Part shown: piece by piece, positions 34,597 to 43,345 of the stretch
How the letters are laid out: every line of letters starts with the position of its first letter
How positions within the stretch are numbered: the stretch's first letter is position 1
Source of the DNA: FACHB-1406 sp034189065
GTDB taxonomy: Bacteria; Cyanobacteriota; Cyanobacteriia; Cyanobacteriales; Spirulinaceae
Assembly: GCA_034189065.1 (NCBI GenBank)
Contig: JAXHVQ010000002.1
Location: forward strand, 52,035-116,034
Direction: 5' to 3'
DNA length: 64,000 nucleotides
Translations under genes and position numbers: made by a program
The notes under the pieces: generated by a model
Told to the model about the DNA's origin: nothing
Databases searched by the model: none
Seen by the model: only the letters and a program-made list of their open reading frames with translations

Positions 34597-34782
34597 CTAC
34601 ATCGAGTCTAAGCCCCATTCGTGCTTGATGAAGCTTTTGTACATATTTTCCCGCGCAAGCATCTGTTCGTAGAGCTTGACGAGGAAATCTTGGGCTTGCT
34701 CTCGGCTCATTTTCTGGACTTGGTTTTCAAAGGAACGAACGCTGAATTGCTGTTCCAATGAGAGTTGTTGGGATTGAGACAT
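34597..34782 (-). CDS. nblA: Phycobilisome degradation protein NblA
   Basis: 61 residues from the ATG at 34782, with GAGG 9 nt upstream; a TTG at 34791 is a poorer start. The sequence LSLEQQFSVRSFENQVQKMS then REQAQDFLVKLYEQMLAREN is the diagnostic NblA core, with the 'EQxF..R..E.QV..MSREQAQDFL' pattern. NblA is a small helical dimer that links phycobilisomes to the ClpC protease, causing bleaching on nitrogen or sulfur starvation. A candidate NtcA site (GTAAAGAAATATAAC at 34910-34924, imperfect) lies about 130 bp upstream. Presence of ntcB nearby fits nitrogen control. Confidence 0.95.
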   Translation of the reverse strand: MSQSQQLSLEQQFSVRSFENQVQKMSREQAQDFLVKLYEQMLARENMYKSFIKHEWGLDSM

Positions 34783-35439
34783 AATTGACAACCTCTAAAC
34801 AAAACAAACGACAAGGGAGAGACGAAGGGAAAATAGACCGATCTTCAGGTGAGCGCGCATTGGCGCTGTCTTGCTAGGTCAGGAGCGGAGCTTCCCTTTC
34901 CCTTTGCTGTAAAGAAATATAACAAATATTTGACAAAGTTGCTATACTTCCCCAGGTAGACTTCGCGTCGAATGAAAATCAATGGGAAGTCTCGAGTGTA
35001 TTTGTACCAACTGCGCCTGTGGGAAAATGCTCGGAGCGAACAATCGCCTATAGGCAAATCTCTATCCCAAGTTAGAGGGAATCCAACAGCTCGAGCGCGT
35101 GTCAAAATGGCAAGAGCGTGATAAGTTTGTAGTTAGTGCAAGCACTCTGTAATCTTTAGAGACGGGGAAAAACGGCGAGATTGGTGCAGCGAAAAAAATC
35201 TCTAGGAAAAAAAATTAGGACGCTCGCGTCTGCTCGGTGTAGTATGCAGGCTAAACTCTTTTTTGAGGTAGAGATTGATAACCCGCGATCGCGTCGCTCG
35301 ACACAAGCAATCTTCAAGGCAAAACATCCAACGGGATCTCTTAGACCCGGGCAATTTACATTGAGTAAGGTATTGAGTCAAGGATGAAGATCGACCTGTC
35401 AAGTTTTCATTTTATTCCAATCTGGAGGTAATCTCTAAA
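34783..35439. promoter_or_regulatory. Divergent control region of nblA and the RNA-binding protein gene
   Basis: 657 bp with no credible gene. The nblA-side part is AT-rich (34905-34955). The rbp-side part (about 35100-35439) looks like a long leader: A-rich tracts, then a mixed region, then AATCTGGAGGTAATC with GGAGGT 13 nt before the ATG at 35440. Cold-induced cyanobacterial rbp genes are known to have long regulatory leaders, so a thermoregulated 5'UTR is plausible (inference). Confidence 0.4.
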
Positions 35440-35919
35440 ATGTCGATTCGACTATACGTAGGCAACTTACCCAAAGAAGCCATCGAGCGCCAAGATTTGC
35501 AAGCCGTGTTCGCCGATGCGGGAGACGCAGTAACCGCGAAGGTGATCAAGGATCGCAAAACCGGCAAGTGTCGGGGGTTTGCTTTTGTAACCGTTCCCAC
35601 TGATGAGATGGCTAACGAGTTAATTGAAAAGCATAACGGCCAAGCTTTCATGGATACAACCTTGAAAATTGAAAAGGCGTTGCCGCGCTCGAAAGGAAAA
35701 TCCGAAACGGCTGCCCCAAGCAGTCCTCCGACGAAATCGGGCGGCGCAAGTAGCTCTCCTGGCAAGCGCGGCGAGTCAAGAGGCAGCAGCAATAAGTCGA
35801 GAAAAACCGAGCGAACTGGCGGCAATTCCAATAGCGATACCGTTCAACCCGATCCCCGGTGGGCAGATAAACTCGCCGAACTCAAGGAGATGTTAACCGC
35901 TCAAGCCGGAAATTCGTAG
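35440..35919 (+). CDS. RRM-type RNA-binding protein (cyanobacterial Rbp)
   Basis: 159 residues from the ATG at 35440 with GGAGGT upstream. A single RRM covers residues 1-82: RNP2 RLYVGNLP and RNP1 CRGFAFVTV are both intact. After it comes a basic, Ser/Gly/Lys-rich tail (SSPGKRGESRGSSNKSRKTE) and a short acidic helix. Rbp proteins bind mRNA and are cold-induced in cyanobacteria. Most Rbps are about 100 residues with a Gly-rich tail; this one is longer with a distinct conserved end (WADKLAELKEMLTAQ), which may form an interaction helix. It is monocistronic. Confidence 0.93.
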   Translation: MSIRLYVGNLPKEAIERQDLQAVFADAGDAVTAKVIKDRKTGKCRGFAFVTVPTDEMANELIEKHNGQAFMDTTLKIEKALPRSKGKSETAAPSSPPTKSGGASSSPGKRGESRGSSNKSRKTERTGGNSNSDTVQPDPRWADKLAELKEMLTAQAGNS

Positions 35920-36170
35920 CGCGATCGCTCTGACTTAATTTGGTCAAACCTCCAGAGGAACCGAGGAGATTGGGAGAAGAATCAAGCCGTTTCCCGATCG
36001 CAAATTCCGAGGGAGGAAACCGTTAAAAATGAGAGAATCGCGCTCGAGGTGGAAGTGAAATAACTGAAAGATAAACTTGCTGTATTGTTGTTGCTGAGAA
36101 AGACTTCGGCGCAATTTGCTATTGAGAAAAAAAGACGTTTCAAAAACCAAAAATTAAAGGAGTTTTAATC
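35920..36170. other. Intergenic region before rpiA
   Basis: AT-rich, no gene. AAAGGAG at 36156-36162 lies 8 nt before the rpiA GTG start. Confidence 0.6.
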
Positions 36171-36881
36171 GTGCCAGGGGAAACGGATGCTGTCAAGCTG
36201 ATGAAACAGGAGGTTGGCAAGGCTGCTGCCGATCGCGTCAAATCGGGATCGATTGTCGGCTTGGGAACGGGCTCGACCACTGCCTATGCCATTGAATTTT
36301 TAGGCAATCGCCTCAAATCGGGAGAACTCAAAGACATTGTCGGCATTCCCACCTCCTTCCAAGCCGAAGTATTGGCCAAAAAATACGGCATTCCGCTGAC
36401 CTCCCTCGATGCCGTTGAAGGGATCGATATTGCCATCGACGGCGCAGATGAAGTCGATCCTCAAAAAAATTTAATTAAAGGTGGCGGCGCGGCCCACACC
36501 CGCGAAAAAGTGGTAGACGCTCTAGCCGAGGAATTTATTGTCGTGGTTGATAGCGGTAAATTAGTAGACCGCTTGGGAACGACGTTCCTGTTGCCGGTGG
36601 AAGTGATTCCAATGGCAGTAACCCCGGCGATGGGCGCGATCGCGAAGTTGGGCGGTCAACCGGAATTGCGCATGGGCATCAAAAAAGCCGGCCCCGTCGT
36701 TACCGACCAAGGCAACCTCGTTATTGATGTCAAATTCGACTCCATCGACGACCCCGCCCACTTAGAAAAAACCCTCAACAATATCCCCGGCGTACTTGAA
36801 AACGGGCTATTTGTCGCTGTTGCCGATGTCATCCTCATCGGCGAACTGCAAGACGGCAAACCGGTCGTGCGCGAAATGTAA
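36171..36881 (+). CDS. rpiA: Ribose-5-phosphate isomerase A
   Basis: 236 residues with a GTG start at 36171, preceded by AAAGGAG at 8 nt. RpiA motifs are GLGTGSTTAYAIEFLG (phosphate loop), AIDGADEVDPQKNLIKGGGA and AHTREKVV (catalytic Asp, Glu and Lys region), and VVVDSGKLVDRLGT. It interconverts ribose-5-phosphate and ribulose-5-phosphate, serving both the Calvin cycle and the oxidative pentose pathway. Length and motifs are standard; the gene is intact and apparently monocistronic. Confidence 0.98.
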   Translation: MPGETDAVKLMKQEVGKAAADRVKSGSIVGLGTGSTTAYAIEFLGNRLKSGELKDIVGIPTSFQAEVLAKKYGIPLTSLDAVEGIDIAIDGADEVDPQKNLIKGGGAAHTREKVVDALAEEFIVVVDSGKLVDRLGTTFLLPVEVIPMAVTPAMGAIAKLGGQPELRMGIKKAGPVVTDQGNLVIDVKFDSIDDPAHLEKTLNNIPGVLENGLFVAVADVILIGELQDGKPVVREM

Positions 36882-37090
36882 GCTGTTCGGCTTTTAAACT
36901 GTGTCGTCAAATTCTCCGAAAGGCAGAGGGCAGAGGGCAGAGGGCAGAAGCAAATTCTCAATTTAAATGCGCAACAGCTTAGCCCGATATAATCCTTCTG
37001 GCAATCGCGAAAATGGAGAAGAGCGCTTCGAGCAAGCAGTGGAAATGGCTCAACCCAGCTCGCAAGCTGGGTTAAACTGCCAAACCCAGC

Positions 37091-37330
37091 CTAAAATGCC
37101 TGTTCCACCTCAGCAATTTCGGGAATCATTTCTCGCAAGCGGCGTTCGATTCCCATCTTTAGGGTCATGGTCGAGCTGGGACACGAGCCACAAGCGCCTT
37201 GGAGCCTGAGCTTAACAATTGGCCCTTCAATATCCACCAGCTCGACGTTACCGCCGTCAGCCATTAAGTAAGGGCGCATTTCATCTAAAACCTGTTCGAC
37301 GTTATCGGGGGTCAGTGTTAAAGCTTCCAT
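37091..37330 (-). CDS. nfu: NifU C-domain (Nfu) iron-sulfur scaffold protein
   Basis: 79 residues from the ATG at 37330. It is a stand-alone Nfu domain: LDEMRPYLMADGGNVELVDI, then LRLQGACGSCPSSTMTLKMG with the CxxC cluster ligand (CGSC), then IERRLREMIPEIAEVEQ. Nfu assembles and hands over [4Fe-4S] clusters; in cyanobacteria it is essential for photosystem I maturation. The length is typical for the cyanobacterial form. A short spacer with AAGCTGGGTT-type palindromes lies downstream. Confidence 0.97.
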   Translation of the reverse strand: MEALTLTPDNVEQVLDEMRPYLMADGGNVELVDIEGPIVKLRLQGACGSCPSSTMTLKMGIERRLREMIPEIAEVEQAF

Positions 37331-37429
37331 TGTTATAACCTGTCAAACTGTTACGTCACGTTACCTTGTCTATAGTAACGCTCGGCGACAAAGAAACCGT
37401 TAAAAATCTACCCTGCGGCTACTCTCAAC

Positions 37430-39127
37430 TCAATCCATCACCGGCAACTGAAAGAGGGGAGCGGTAAACGTGACTGTAGAGCCCAGCTCCTCGCCCATAC
37501 TAAAAAAGTTAATTGTGCCTCCCATTGCTTCAACTAACTTTTGCGAGATTGCCAACCCCAAACCCGTCCCGCCGTAGGATTTGGTATGAGAGCCATCAAC
37601 TTGGCTGAAGTTTTGAAACAGTTTGTCAAGCTTCTCAATAGGGACACCGATCCCCGTATCGGCCACGCGGATCAGAACCGTTCCTGGAAACTCCTGACCG
37701 TCCAGGGTCATTTTTTTCTTCATCACTTCGGCTGAAATGGTTACGCCACCTTCGTGGGTAAACTTAATGGCATTGCCAACTAGGTTGATCGTCACTTGCA
37801 AGAGGCGTTGGTAGTTGCCGTATACCGCGATCGGTTCGCGCGAAGCGGGCAATTGGAATTCAAAGCTGAGGTTCTTTTGTTGAGCCAAAGCGCGAGTCTT
37901 ACGATCGACATCCTCAAACAGTTCGCTCAGCAGGAAGTCGGTAAAGTCCAACTCCATTTTACCCGCTTCGATTTTGGCAATATCGAGAATATCGTTGATG
38001 AGGTTGAGCAGGTGAATCGCCGAGCGATGCGCTTCTTCGAGAAAATCTCGCTGCTCTTGAGGATCGTCTGCCAGACCGTCGAGAATGAGACGCAGGAAGC
38101 CGATAATGCCATTGAGCGGCGTTCGCAACTCGTGGGACGTGCTGGCGAGAAACTCGCTTTTTAGGCGCGAGGCTTCTTCGGCGAGTTGCTTGGCGTGTTC
38201 GAGTTCTTGATAGAGGGACGCATGGGCAACGGCGGTGCTAACTTGAGCGGCGAGTTCTCGCATTAGTTCGATTTCGTGCGCGTTCCAGTGGCGGTGGCGA
38301 TCGCACTGTTGCAAGCAAATGAGGGCACTCCGTTGATTTTGATAAAAGGTAGAAACGACGAGAACTGAATGTTGTCCGAAGGTCTGCTGAAATACCTGCT
38401 CGACGACGACGGGTTCGACGCTTTTGAGAGCCTGTCGCAGGTAGGGTTCTACCTCTAAGTTGAGTCGTTCCCCCAACATGGATTTGTGAGGGCGCTGGCA
38501 ATACTCTACCTCGACTTTAAGTTCTTCTTTGCGGGCGTTGTAGGAGATGACCAAGCAGCGAGAGACATCCAAAGCTTTTCCCACGCTGTCCACCGTTTGC
38601 TGCCAAATTGTCGCCAGATCCAGCGTCCGACGAATGTTGCGCGTGATGTCCGCAAGCAGACTGCGGTAGGGGTTGTGATGGATTTTGCGCGCGAGTTGCT
38701 CGACTAAATCTTGATAGGGGTTGGGCTGCGGTGAGGATTGCGATGTCAGACTTTTTAAAAGTAAGGACTCATCTAGCAAGTTTCCCATGCCTAAGATTCT
38801 GTTAACTTGCCCGTCGGGGAGGAGGATGGGGCTGAGAATCAGTTCGAGGGGGAACGACTGCTGGGCGGTTTTAAAGAGCGCGCAGTACCGTTCGGGGACT
38901 CGATGTTCTAAAATACTTTCAATTTTTCCTTGATAGGCTTCGCGATCGACAGGTGTAAAATACTTGTCGTGTTGGTCTGCGAGAACCTCTTCGCAACTCA
39001 ATCCAAAATCTGGTGCTGCACTCCAAGAAAATGAGAGATACTTGCCGGAACGATCTTGAACGAATACAAGGTCAGCGCCCAAGTCCTGCAAACTGGGTGG
39101 GTTAATTTGCGCAGGAACAGAGTTCAT
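37430..39127 (-). CDS. PAS-GAF sensor histidine kinase
   Basis: About 565 residues from the ATG at 39127 (MNSVPAQINPPSLQDLGADL); a longer frame to 39244 lacks support. Domains in order are PAS (LVFVQDRSGKYLSFSWSAAP, residues about 15-130), GAF (TLDLATIWQQTVDSVGKALD, about 180-330), a HisKA dimerisation helix with the phospho-His in STSHELRTPLNGIIGF, and an ATPase domain with LVGNAIKFT, RVADTGIGVP and SYGGTGLGLAIS. It is soluble, with no membrane span. The signal is unknown; the GAF lacks an obvious bilin Cys. No response regulator gene is adjacent. Confidence 0.93.
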   Translation of the reverse strand: MNSVPAQINPPSLQDLGADLVFVQDRSGKYLSFSWSAAPDFGLSCEEVLADQHDKYFTPVDREAYQGKIESILEHRVPERYCALFKTAQQSFPLELILSPILLPDGQVNRILGMGNLLDESLLLKSLTSQSSPQPNPYQDLVEQLARKIHHNPYRSLLADITRNIRRTLDLATIWQQTVDSVGKALDVSRCLVISYNARKEELKVEVEYCQRPHKSMLGERLNLEVEPYLRQALKSVEPVVVEQVFQQTFGQHSVLVVSTFYQNQRSALICLQQCDRHRHWNAHEIELMRELAAQVSTAVAHASLYQELEHAKQLAEEASRLKSEFLASTSHELRTPLNGIIGFLRLILDGLADDPQEQRDFLEEAHRSAIHLLNLINDILDIAKIEAGKMELDFTDFLLSELFEDVDRKTRALAQQKNLSFEFQLPASREPIAVYGNYQRLLQVTINLVGNAIKFTHEGGVTISAEVMKKKMTLDGQEFPGTVLIRVADTGIGVPIEKLDKLFQNFSQVDGSHTKSYGGTGLGLAISQKLVEAMGGTINFFSMGEELGSTVTFTAPLFQLPVMD

Positions 39128-39361
39128 GACGGTTTGAGGATGATGACAGGATCGGCGATTGAAAGGTAATGAGTTTCTGTCTTTAGTTTTAATCTGAATT
39201 GTTCGAGCTGTCCACTTGCCACCGTCAAAATTGAATGGAAACAATTGACTATAAGGTAAGGGTTTTTACCGAACGTTTGTAGAACACCCAGTTACAATTG
39301 ATGCGTTCCCTTTTCTAGAGGGTTTGAAATCCGCTCAAAAAAATGATGCGCCATCGGCGGC

Positions 39362-39592
39362 TTAATCGTTCCATTCTCCTCGCGGCGGAACGGGAGGATT
39401 GCGTCTAAAGGTGCGCGCGAGATCTTCGTTTTGCTCTCGTTCTCCTCGCAACCATTGACGAATTGCTGTTTCTATAACGCGGCTTGGATCGTTTGTCAAG
39501 TGTTGGATTTGTTCGAGGAGGTCTGAATCGATATTGATTGCCAATTCAACTTTATCGGCTGCGCGTTGGGAAGGGATTATACTATCGTTCAT
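39362..39592 (-). CDS. CopG/ribbon-helix-helix antitoxin-like protein (orphan)
   Basis: 76 residues from the ATG at 39592. KVELAINIDSDLLEQIQHLT then NDPSRVIETAIRQWLRGERE is a ribbon-helix-helix fold as in CcdA/CopG antitoxins. The C-terminal tail is polar. No toxin gene follows; the next 110 bp hold only a 20-codon frame. It is therefore either an orphan antitoxin or a small DNA-binding regulator. Confidence 0.75.
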   Translation of the reverse strand: MNDSIIPSQRAADKVELAINIDSDLLEQIQHLTNDPSRVIETAIRQWLRGEREQNEDLARTFRRNPPVPPRGEWND

Positions 39593-39697
39593 TGTTATAT
39601 TTCGATCGCAATGATTCGGTTGTTTTTTCGGAGTTTTGCGGATCGCAAAGCTTCTTTTGTTATTATAGCTTCTCGTGCAGGCCCGGGCGGGGCAGCT

Positions 39698-40813
39698 CTA
39701 GGGGGGAACGAGCCAAGGGTTGAATTCGACAGCGAAGCGATCGCTGATAATTGCCTCTCGAATCTGTTGGGTGAAGCGGATCAGTTCGGTGACGTTATGA
39801 AGCGATAGCAAGATATAAGCGAGCATTTCCCGCGCTTTGACGAGATGGTTGAGGTAGGCGCGCGTGTAATTCTGACAGGCATAGCAGGGGCAAGTTTCGT
39901 CAAGGGGGCGGAAATCTTCTCGAAATCGAGCGTTTTTTAAATTCCAACGTTCTCCTCGAACCAAGGCGGTGCCGTGTCTCCCCAGGCGCGTGGGAATCAC
40001 GCAGTCGAAAAGGTCGATGCCCGAGGCGATCGCGATCGCCATTTCTCGATAGGTTCCGATGCCCATTAAATAGCGCGGCTTTTCGGGCGGGAGTAAGGGC
40101 GCGGTCGTTCGGACGATGGCGTGCATGAGTTCGGGGGGTTCGCCAACGCTCACGCCGCCAATGGCGTAGCCGGGAAGGTCCCATTGAACGATTGATTGGG
40201 CGGCGGCGACTCGTAGGTCTAGGTATACGCCGCCTTGGACGATGCCGAATAACGCTTGTTGCCCCGGACGTTGGTGTGCGGCGATGCAGCGTTCTAACCA
40301 ACGTTGGGTGCGTTCGGTTGCGGCGACCACAGCCGCGCGTTCGGCTGGGTAGGGGGGACATTCGTCGAAGGCCATGATAATATCGGCTCCGAGGGCATTT
40401 TGAATCGCGATCGCGCGTTCGGGAGTCAAATTCACCAACCGACCATCCCGAGGCGAACGAAATGTCACCCCTTCTTCGCTAATTTGCCGCAGTTGACTCA
40501 AACTAAAGACTTGAAATCCGCCCGAATCGGTAAGAATTGGCTGTTTCCAGCCCATAAATTTATGTAGCCCTCCCGCCGCTTCGACAATCACCTCCCCCGG
40601 TTGTAGGTGCAGGTGATAAGTGTTGGCTAAAATGACTTGGGCTCCGGCGCGCTCCAACTGTTCGGGGGTTAGACCTTTGACCGTTCCCAGGGTTCCCACC
40701 GGCATAAAGCGCGGTGTTTCCACAGTGCCGTGGGGCGTGTGGAAAATTCCCGCGCGGGCTTGCGTGCGGCTACAGGTACCTTGAAGTTGGAAAGAAAAAC
40801 CCACCCTTTGCAA
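39698..40813 (-). CDS. tgt: tRNA-guanine transglycosylase (queuine tRNA-ribosyltransferase)
   Basis: 371 residues from a TTG at 40813; a GTG at 40804 (giving MGFSFQLQGTCS) is equally possible. Core motifs are PHGTVETPRFMPVGT, ANTYHLHLQPGE, ILTDSGGFQVFSL (catalytic Asp region), FDECPPYP, FGIVQGG, YAIGGVSVGEP, FDCVIPTRLGRHGTAL, and the zinc site CPCYACQNYTRAYLNHLVKA. Tgt swaps the wobble guanine for a queuine precursor in tRNAs for Asp, Asn, His and Tyr. It is full length with all metal ligands. Confidence 0.97.
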   Translation of the reverse strand: MQRVGFSFQLQGTCSRTQARAGIFHTPHGTVETPRFMPVGTLGTVKGLTPEQLERAGAQVILANTYHLHLQPGEVIVEAAGGLHKFMGWKQPILTDSGGFQVFSLSQLRQISEEGVTFRSPRDGRLVNLTPERAIAIQNALGADIIMAFDECPPYPAERAAVVAATERTQRWLERCIAAHQRPGQQALFGIVQGGVYLDLRVAAAQSIVQWDLPGYAIGGVSVGEPPELMHAIVRTTAPLLPPEKPRYLMGIGTYREMAIAIASGIDLFDCVIPTRLGRHGTALVRGERWNLKNARFREDFRPLDETCPCYACQNYTRAYLNHLVKAREMLAYILLSLHNVTELIRFTQQIREAIISDRFAVEFNPWLVPP

Positions 40814-40852
40814 TGCGCCCTTAACGAGAAGTTGGAGGTTTAAATATTACCC

Positions 40853-41305
40853 TTAAAACGGACAATCGTCATCGTCGATTTGCACGTCCCACTTCGCTGA
40901 GAGAACTTGTGTTACCATCGCTTCGAGAGCGTCTACATCAAAATCGCGATCGGTGGCGCGTTCTTGTAAGGGATTAGACAACGGAACCAGTCGTAGCTGT
41001 CGATTGTCCTGAATCAACTCGAAACGGGTTGCCCCTTCGGGAGAACAATCAATCTGTAAATAGTCGAAACTATGTACATTTAAATACAGCGCGCGATTGG
41101 CGATTAAAGTAGATTGATGGGGTTCGGCGAAGACTTCTAGGACGCAGCCCTCGCCTTGGCTTTGAACTTGATTGTCTAGGAGATGGATATAGTAAACGCG
41201 ACCCAAAGAACTCAGGACACGCCGCATATCTTCTTTATTGACAACAATCCCAACATCAATGATGCAGGGAGCGGGAAGGGAGGGCGGTAGTTGGTCGTGA
41301 CTCAT
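40853..41305 (-). CDS. Conserved cyanobacterial hypothetical protein
   Basis: 150 residues from the ATG at 41305. It contains CIIDVGIVVNKEDMRRVLSS, RVYYIHLLDNQVQSQGEGCV, STLIANRALYLNVHSFDYLQ and an acidic C-terminus (VQIDDDDCPF). It is soluble with no signal. Related proteins occur across cyanobacteria without a known role. It lies 40 bp upstream of tgt on the same strand, so the two may be co-transcribed. Confidence 0.8.
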   Translation of the reverse strand: MSHDQLPPSLPAPCIIDVGIVVNKEDMRRVLSSLGRVYYIHLLDNQVQSQGEGCVLEVFAEPHQSTLIANRALYLNVHSFDYLQIDCSPEGATRFELIQDNRQLRLVPLSNPLQERATDRDFDVDALEAMVTQVLSAKWDVQIDDDDCPF

Positions 41306-41473
41306 GAGAAAAAGCCGTTGATGCGATCGAAATGCCTATTTTGCCATGTCATGATGTCTAAAGAATGGGAGGGTCGGAACCCTTCGCGCTCTTGAGACTA
41401 CAGGCTATGTCACAATCTTAGCCCAATCTTTTGACGCTGGCGAGGGGATTTTGGGAAAACTAGGATTTTTGTT

Positions 41474-42247
41474 ATGGGCCGTTTGCGCGCTTGGTTGGGC
41501 AATGGGTTTCAATCTTTTTTAGGAGCGATAACCTTTTATAGTTGTATTCCTGTGCCGCAGTATTGGGGCTTGAAGTTTGAGCGCATTGCGCGTTGGGCTC
41601 CGATTATTGGCGTGCTTTTGGGGGCGATTGTTGGGACGGTTGATGGGGGGTTAAAAGGAGTGGGAATGCCGGTGGGAACGCGCAGCGCTGTTGTTGTGGC
41701 GTTGGGGGTTGCTCTCACGGGAGGGTTGCACCTCGATGGGGCTATTGATACGGCTGATGGGCTGGCGGTGATGGATCGGCAACGGCGTTTGGCGGCGATG
41801 CAAGATAGTGTGGTGGGGGCCTTTGGCGCGATCGCGGCCGCAACGCTTTTGGTGTTGAAAACGACGGCGTTGAGCGACATTGAGGTGCATCGCACGTGGG
41901 CGTTGATGGCGGCGGCGGGGTGGGGACGTTGGGGTCAAGTTGTCGCGATCGCGCTGTATCCTTATCTTAAGCCCACGGGAAAAGGGGCATTTCATAAGGA
42001 GAATATACGCCTTCCTCAAGATGTTTTGTTGGGGGTGTTGGTGTTGTTGGGTTTGAGTGGCAGTTTTTTAGTTGTTTTTCCGGTCGAGCAGTCTTGGTTT
42101 TGGGCGACAATTGGGGGAGGGGGCGCGATCGCATTTTTGACGGGATATGGGTTCCATCGTCAACTTGGCGGTCATACAGGCGATACTTATGGTGCCGTTG
42201 TTGAATGGACTGAAGCTTTTTTGTTGTGTTTTTTGACTCTTTTTTGA
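41474..42247 (+). CDS. cobS: Adenosylcobinamide-GDP ribazoletransferase
   Basis: 257 residues from the ATG at 41474. CobS motifs are FLGAITFYSCIPVPQY, RWAPIIGVLLGAIVGTVDGG, GGLHLDGAIDTADGLAV (metal-binding Asp pair), RLAAMQDSVVGAFGAIAAAT and GGHTGDTYGAVVEWTEAFLL. The last includes a second Asp motif. It is a polytopic inner-membrane enzyme with five to six spans. It joins adenosyl-GDP-cobinamide to alpha-ribazole, the penultimate step of cobalamin (pseudocobalamin) synthesis. It is complete and stands alone. Confidence 0.97.
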   Translation: MGRLRAWLGNGFQSFLGAITFYSCIPVPQYWGLKFERIARWAPIIGVLLGAIVGTVDGGLKGVGMPVGTRSAVVVALGVALTGGLHLDGAIDTADGLAVMDRQRRLAAMQDSVVGAFGAIAAATLLVLKTTALSDIEVHRTWALMAAAGWGRWGQVVAIALYPYLKPTGKGAFHKENIRLPQDVLLGVLVLLGLSGSFLVVFPVEQSWFWATIGGGGAIAFLTGYGFHRQLGGHTGDTYGAVVEWTEAFLLCFLTLF

Positions 42248-42407
42248 GTAGCGTTTGGGCATCTGTTCTAGGATGCAGCGGTTTGCGCGATTTTATCTCG
42301 AGTTTTGGCAATTCAAGCTATGGCGAGCCTTGACTGCCAGAATTAAGTCGAACTGAAAGACTATACTGTAAAGATACAAAAATGGATTTAGGTAAAAATC
42401 AAACAGT

Positions 42408-42719
42408 ATGCCTGCCCTGAGTTATCCACACATCGAAAAAAATGAGAATCATCCTGCAAGATTGCAACGCTTGCCGCGCATTAGAGTCGCACAAATCGTG
42501 ATGGACTATCTCGCCTATGGTTGGTCAATCGAAGAAATATGTCGCCAGCACCTTTACTTAAAACCCGCCGAAGCTCATACAGCAATGGCATATTATTTTG
42601 ACCATCAAGAAGAAATCGAGCTAGAAATTAGACAGGAGTGGCAGCAAGTACAAGAAGATGCAGCTCAAGCAACTAATTCTCCTTTTTATGTTCGCATGAA
42701 AGCAAGGGGACTTCTGTAA
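42408..42719 (+). CDS. DUF433 protein, antitoxin of a DUF433/DUF5615 pair
   Basis: 103 residues from the ATG at 42408. LPRIRVAQIVMDYLAYGWSI then EEICRQHLYLKPAEAHTAMA and YYFDHQEEIELEI form the DUF433 winged-helix-like domain. DUF433 proteins are putative antitoxins to DUF5615 PIN-like nucleases. The stop is directly followed by the GTG start of the toxin gene, a typical coupled arrangement. Confidence 0.88.
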   Translation: MPALSYPHIEKNENHPARLQRLPRIRVAQIVMDYLAYGWSIEEICRQHLYLKPAEAHTAMAYYFDHQEEIELEIRQEWQQVQEDAAQATNSPFYVRMKARGLL

Positions 42720-42941
42720 GTGGCTATTAGTTTGTACATAGATGTTCATGTTCCCCAAGATATTCGCTTTAGGGTTTTAGCTGAAACCTGGCAGCGAGAA
42801 GGAAGAAGTTTTTCTGGATTAATCTTTGGACATCAACTGGGAGGCACGATTGGTCAGTTTGTTACAGATTTAGAATTGATTGCTAAAGCTTCCGAAGTTG
42901 ATGAATGGATTAATGCAGTTGAATATATTCCCTTTAAGTAG
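42720..42941 (+). pseudogene. DUF5615 PIN-like toxin with an internal deletion
   Basis: 73 residues from a GTG at 42720. The start MAISLYIDVHVP and the end GRSFSGLIFGHQLGGTIGQF then VTDLELIAKASEVDEWINAV match the two ends of DUF5615 proteins. The central 40-50 residues are missing; in the family these carry the 'TAQEDG' and 'FTxDxD' acidic motifs. The frame is kept, so a short protein can still be made, but it should lack nuclease activity. Confidence 0.75.
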
Positions 42942-43040
42942 GGAAATAGATAAGTTAGAGTTTAGAGAAATAGCTTGACTCAATCAGGTTGGATTGCGCT
43001 TTTGTATCCCAAAAACTTATTAAGTACAAACGTATTTTTT

Positions 43041-43345
43041 ATGGTAACTTGTAAAGTATTTTACTCCTGGCAGTCAGATTTACCAAACTCTACTAACCGT
43101 GGCTTTATTGAAAAAGCTCTCGAAAATGCTGTAAAATTAATTCACAATGATGAATCTATAGAAGTGGAGCCAGTGATAGACCGCGACACTGTTGGTGTTC
43201 CTGGCTCTCCTGATATTGCTAATACCATTTTTTAAAATTGAGCAATCCCACGTCTTTGTGTGCATTGAACTCAATCGCTCCGGAAAATATCATTTTCCGA
43301 CTGGACTGCCTGGAAAATAATAGCATATTATTTACAAATAACTCC
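43041..43345 (+). pseudogene. TIR-like (nucleotide-binding, defence-type) protein, frameshifted N-terminal part
   Basis: The ATG at 43041 opens MVTCKVFYSWQSDLPNSTNR, then GFIEKALENAVKL and DRDTVGVPGSPDIANTIF, the start of a bacterial TIR-like domain family linked to anti-phage systems. A stop follows at 43233-43235. The next residues of the family (KIEQSHVFVC) are readable in another frame at 43236-43270, so a frameshift has broken the gene. The C-terminal half was not found. Confidence 0.7.

Noticed and set aside
34905..34930. Canonical NtcA box upstream of nblA
   Set aside because: The closest match (GTAAAGAAATATAAC) is not GTAN8TAC; kept only as a weak candidate in the nblA entry.
35181..35387. 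68-residue plus-strand frame in the rbp leader
   Set aside because: GTG start, no ribosome-binding site, no domain; the composition suits a leader better than a gene.
39301..39347. Twenty-codon frame after the orphan antitoxin, considered as a toxin
   Set aside because: Too short and without any toxin motif.
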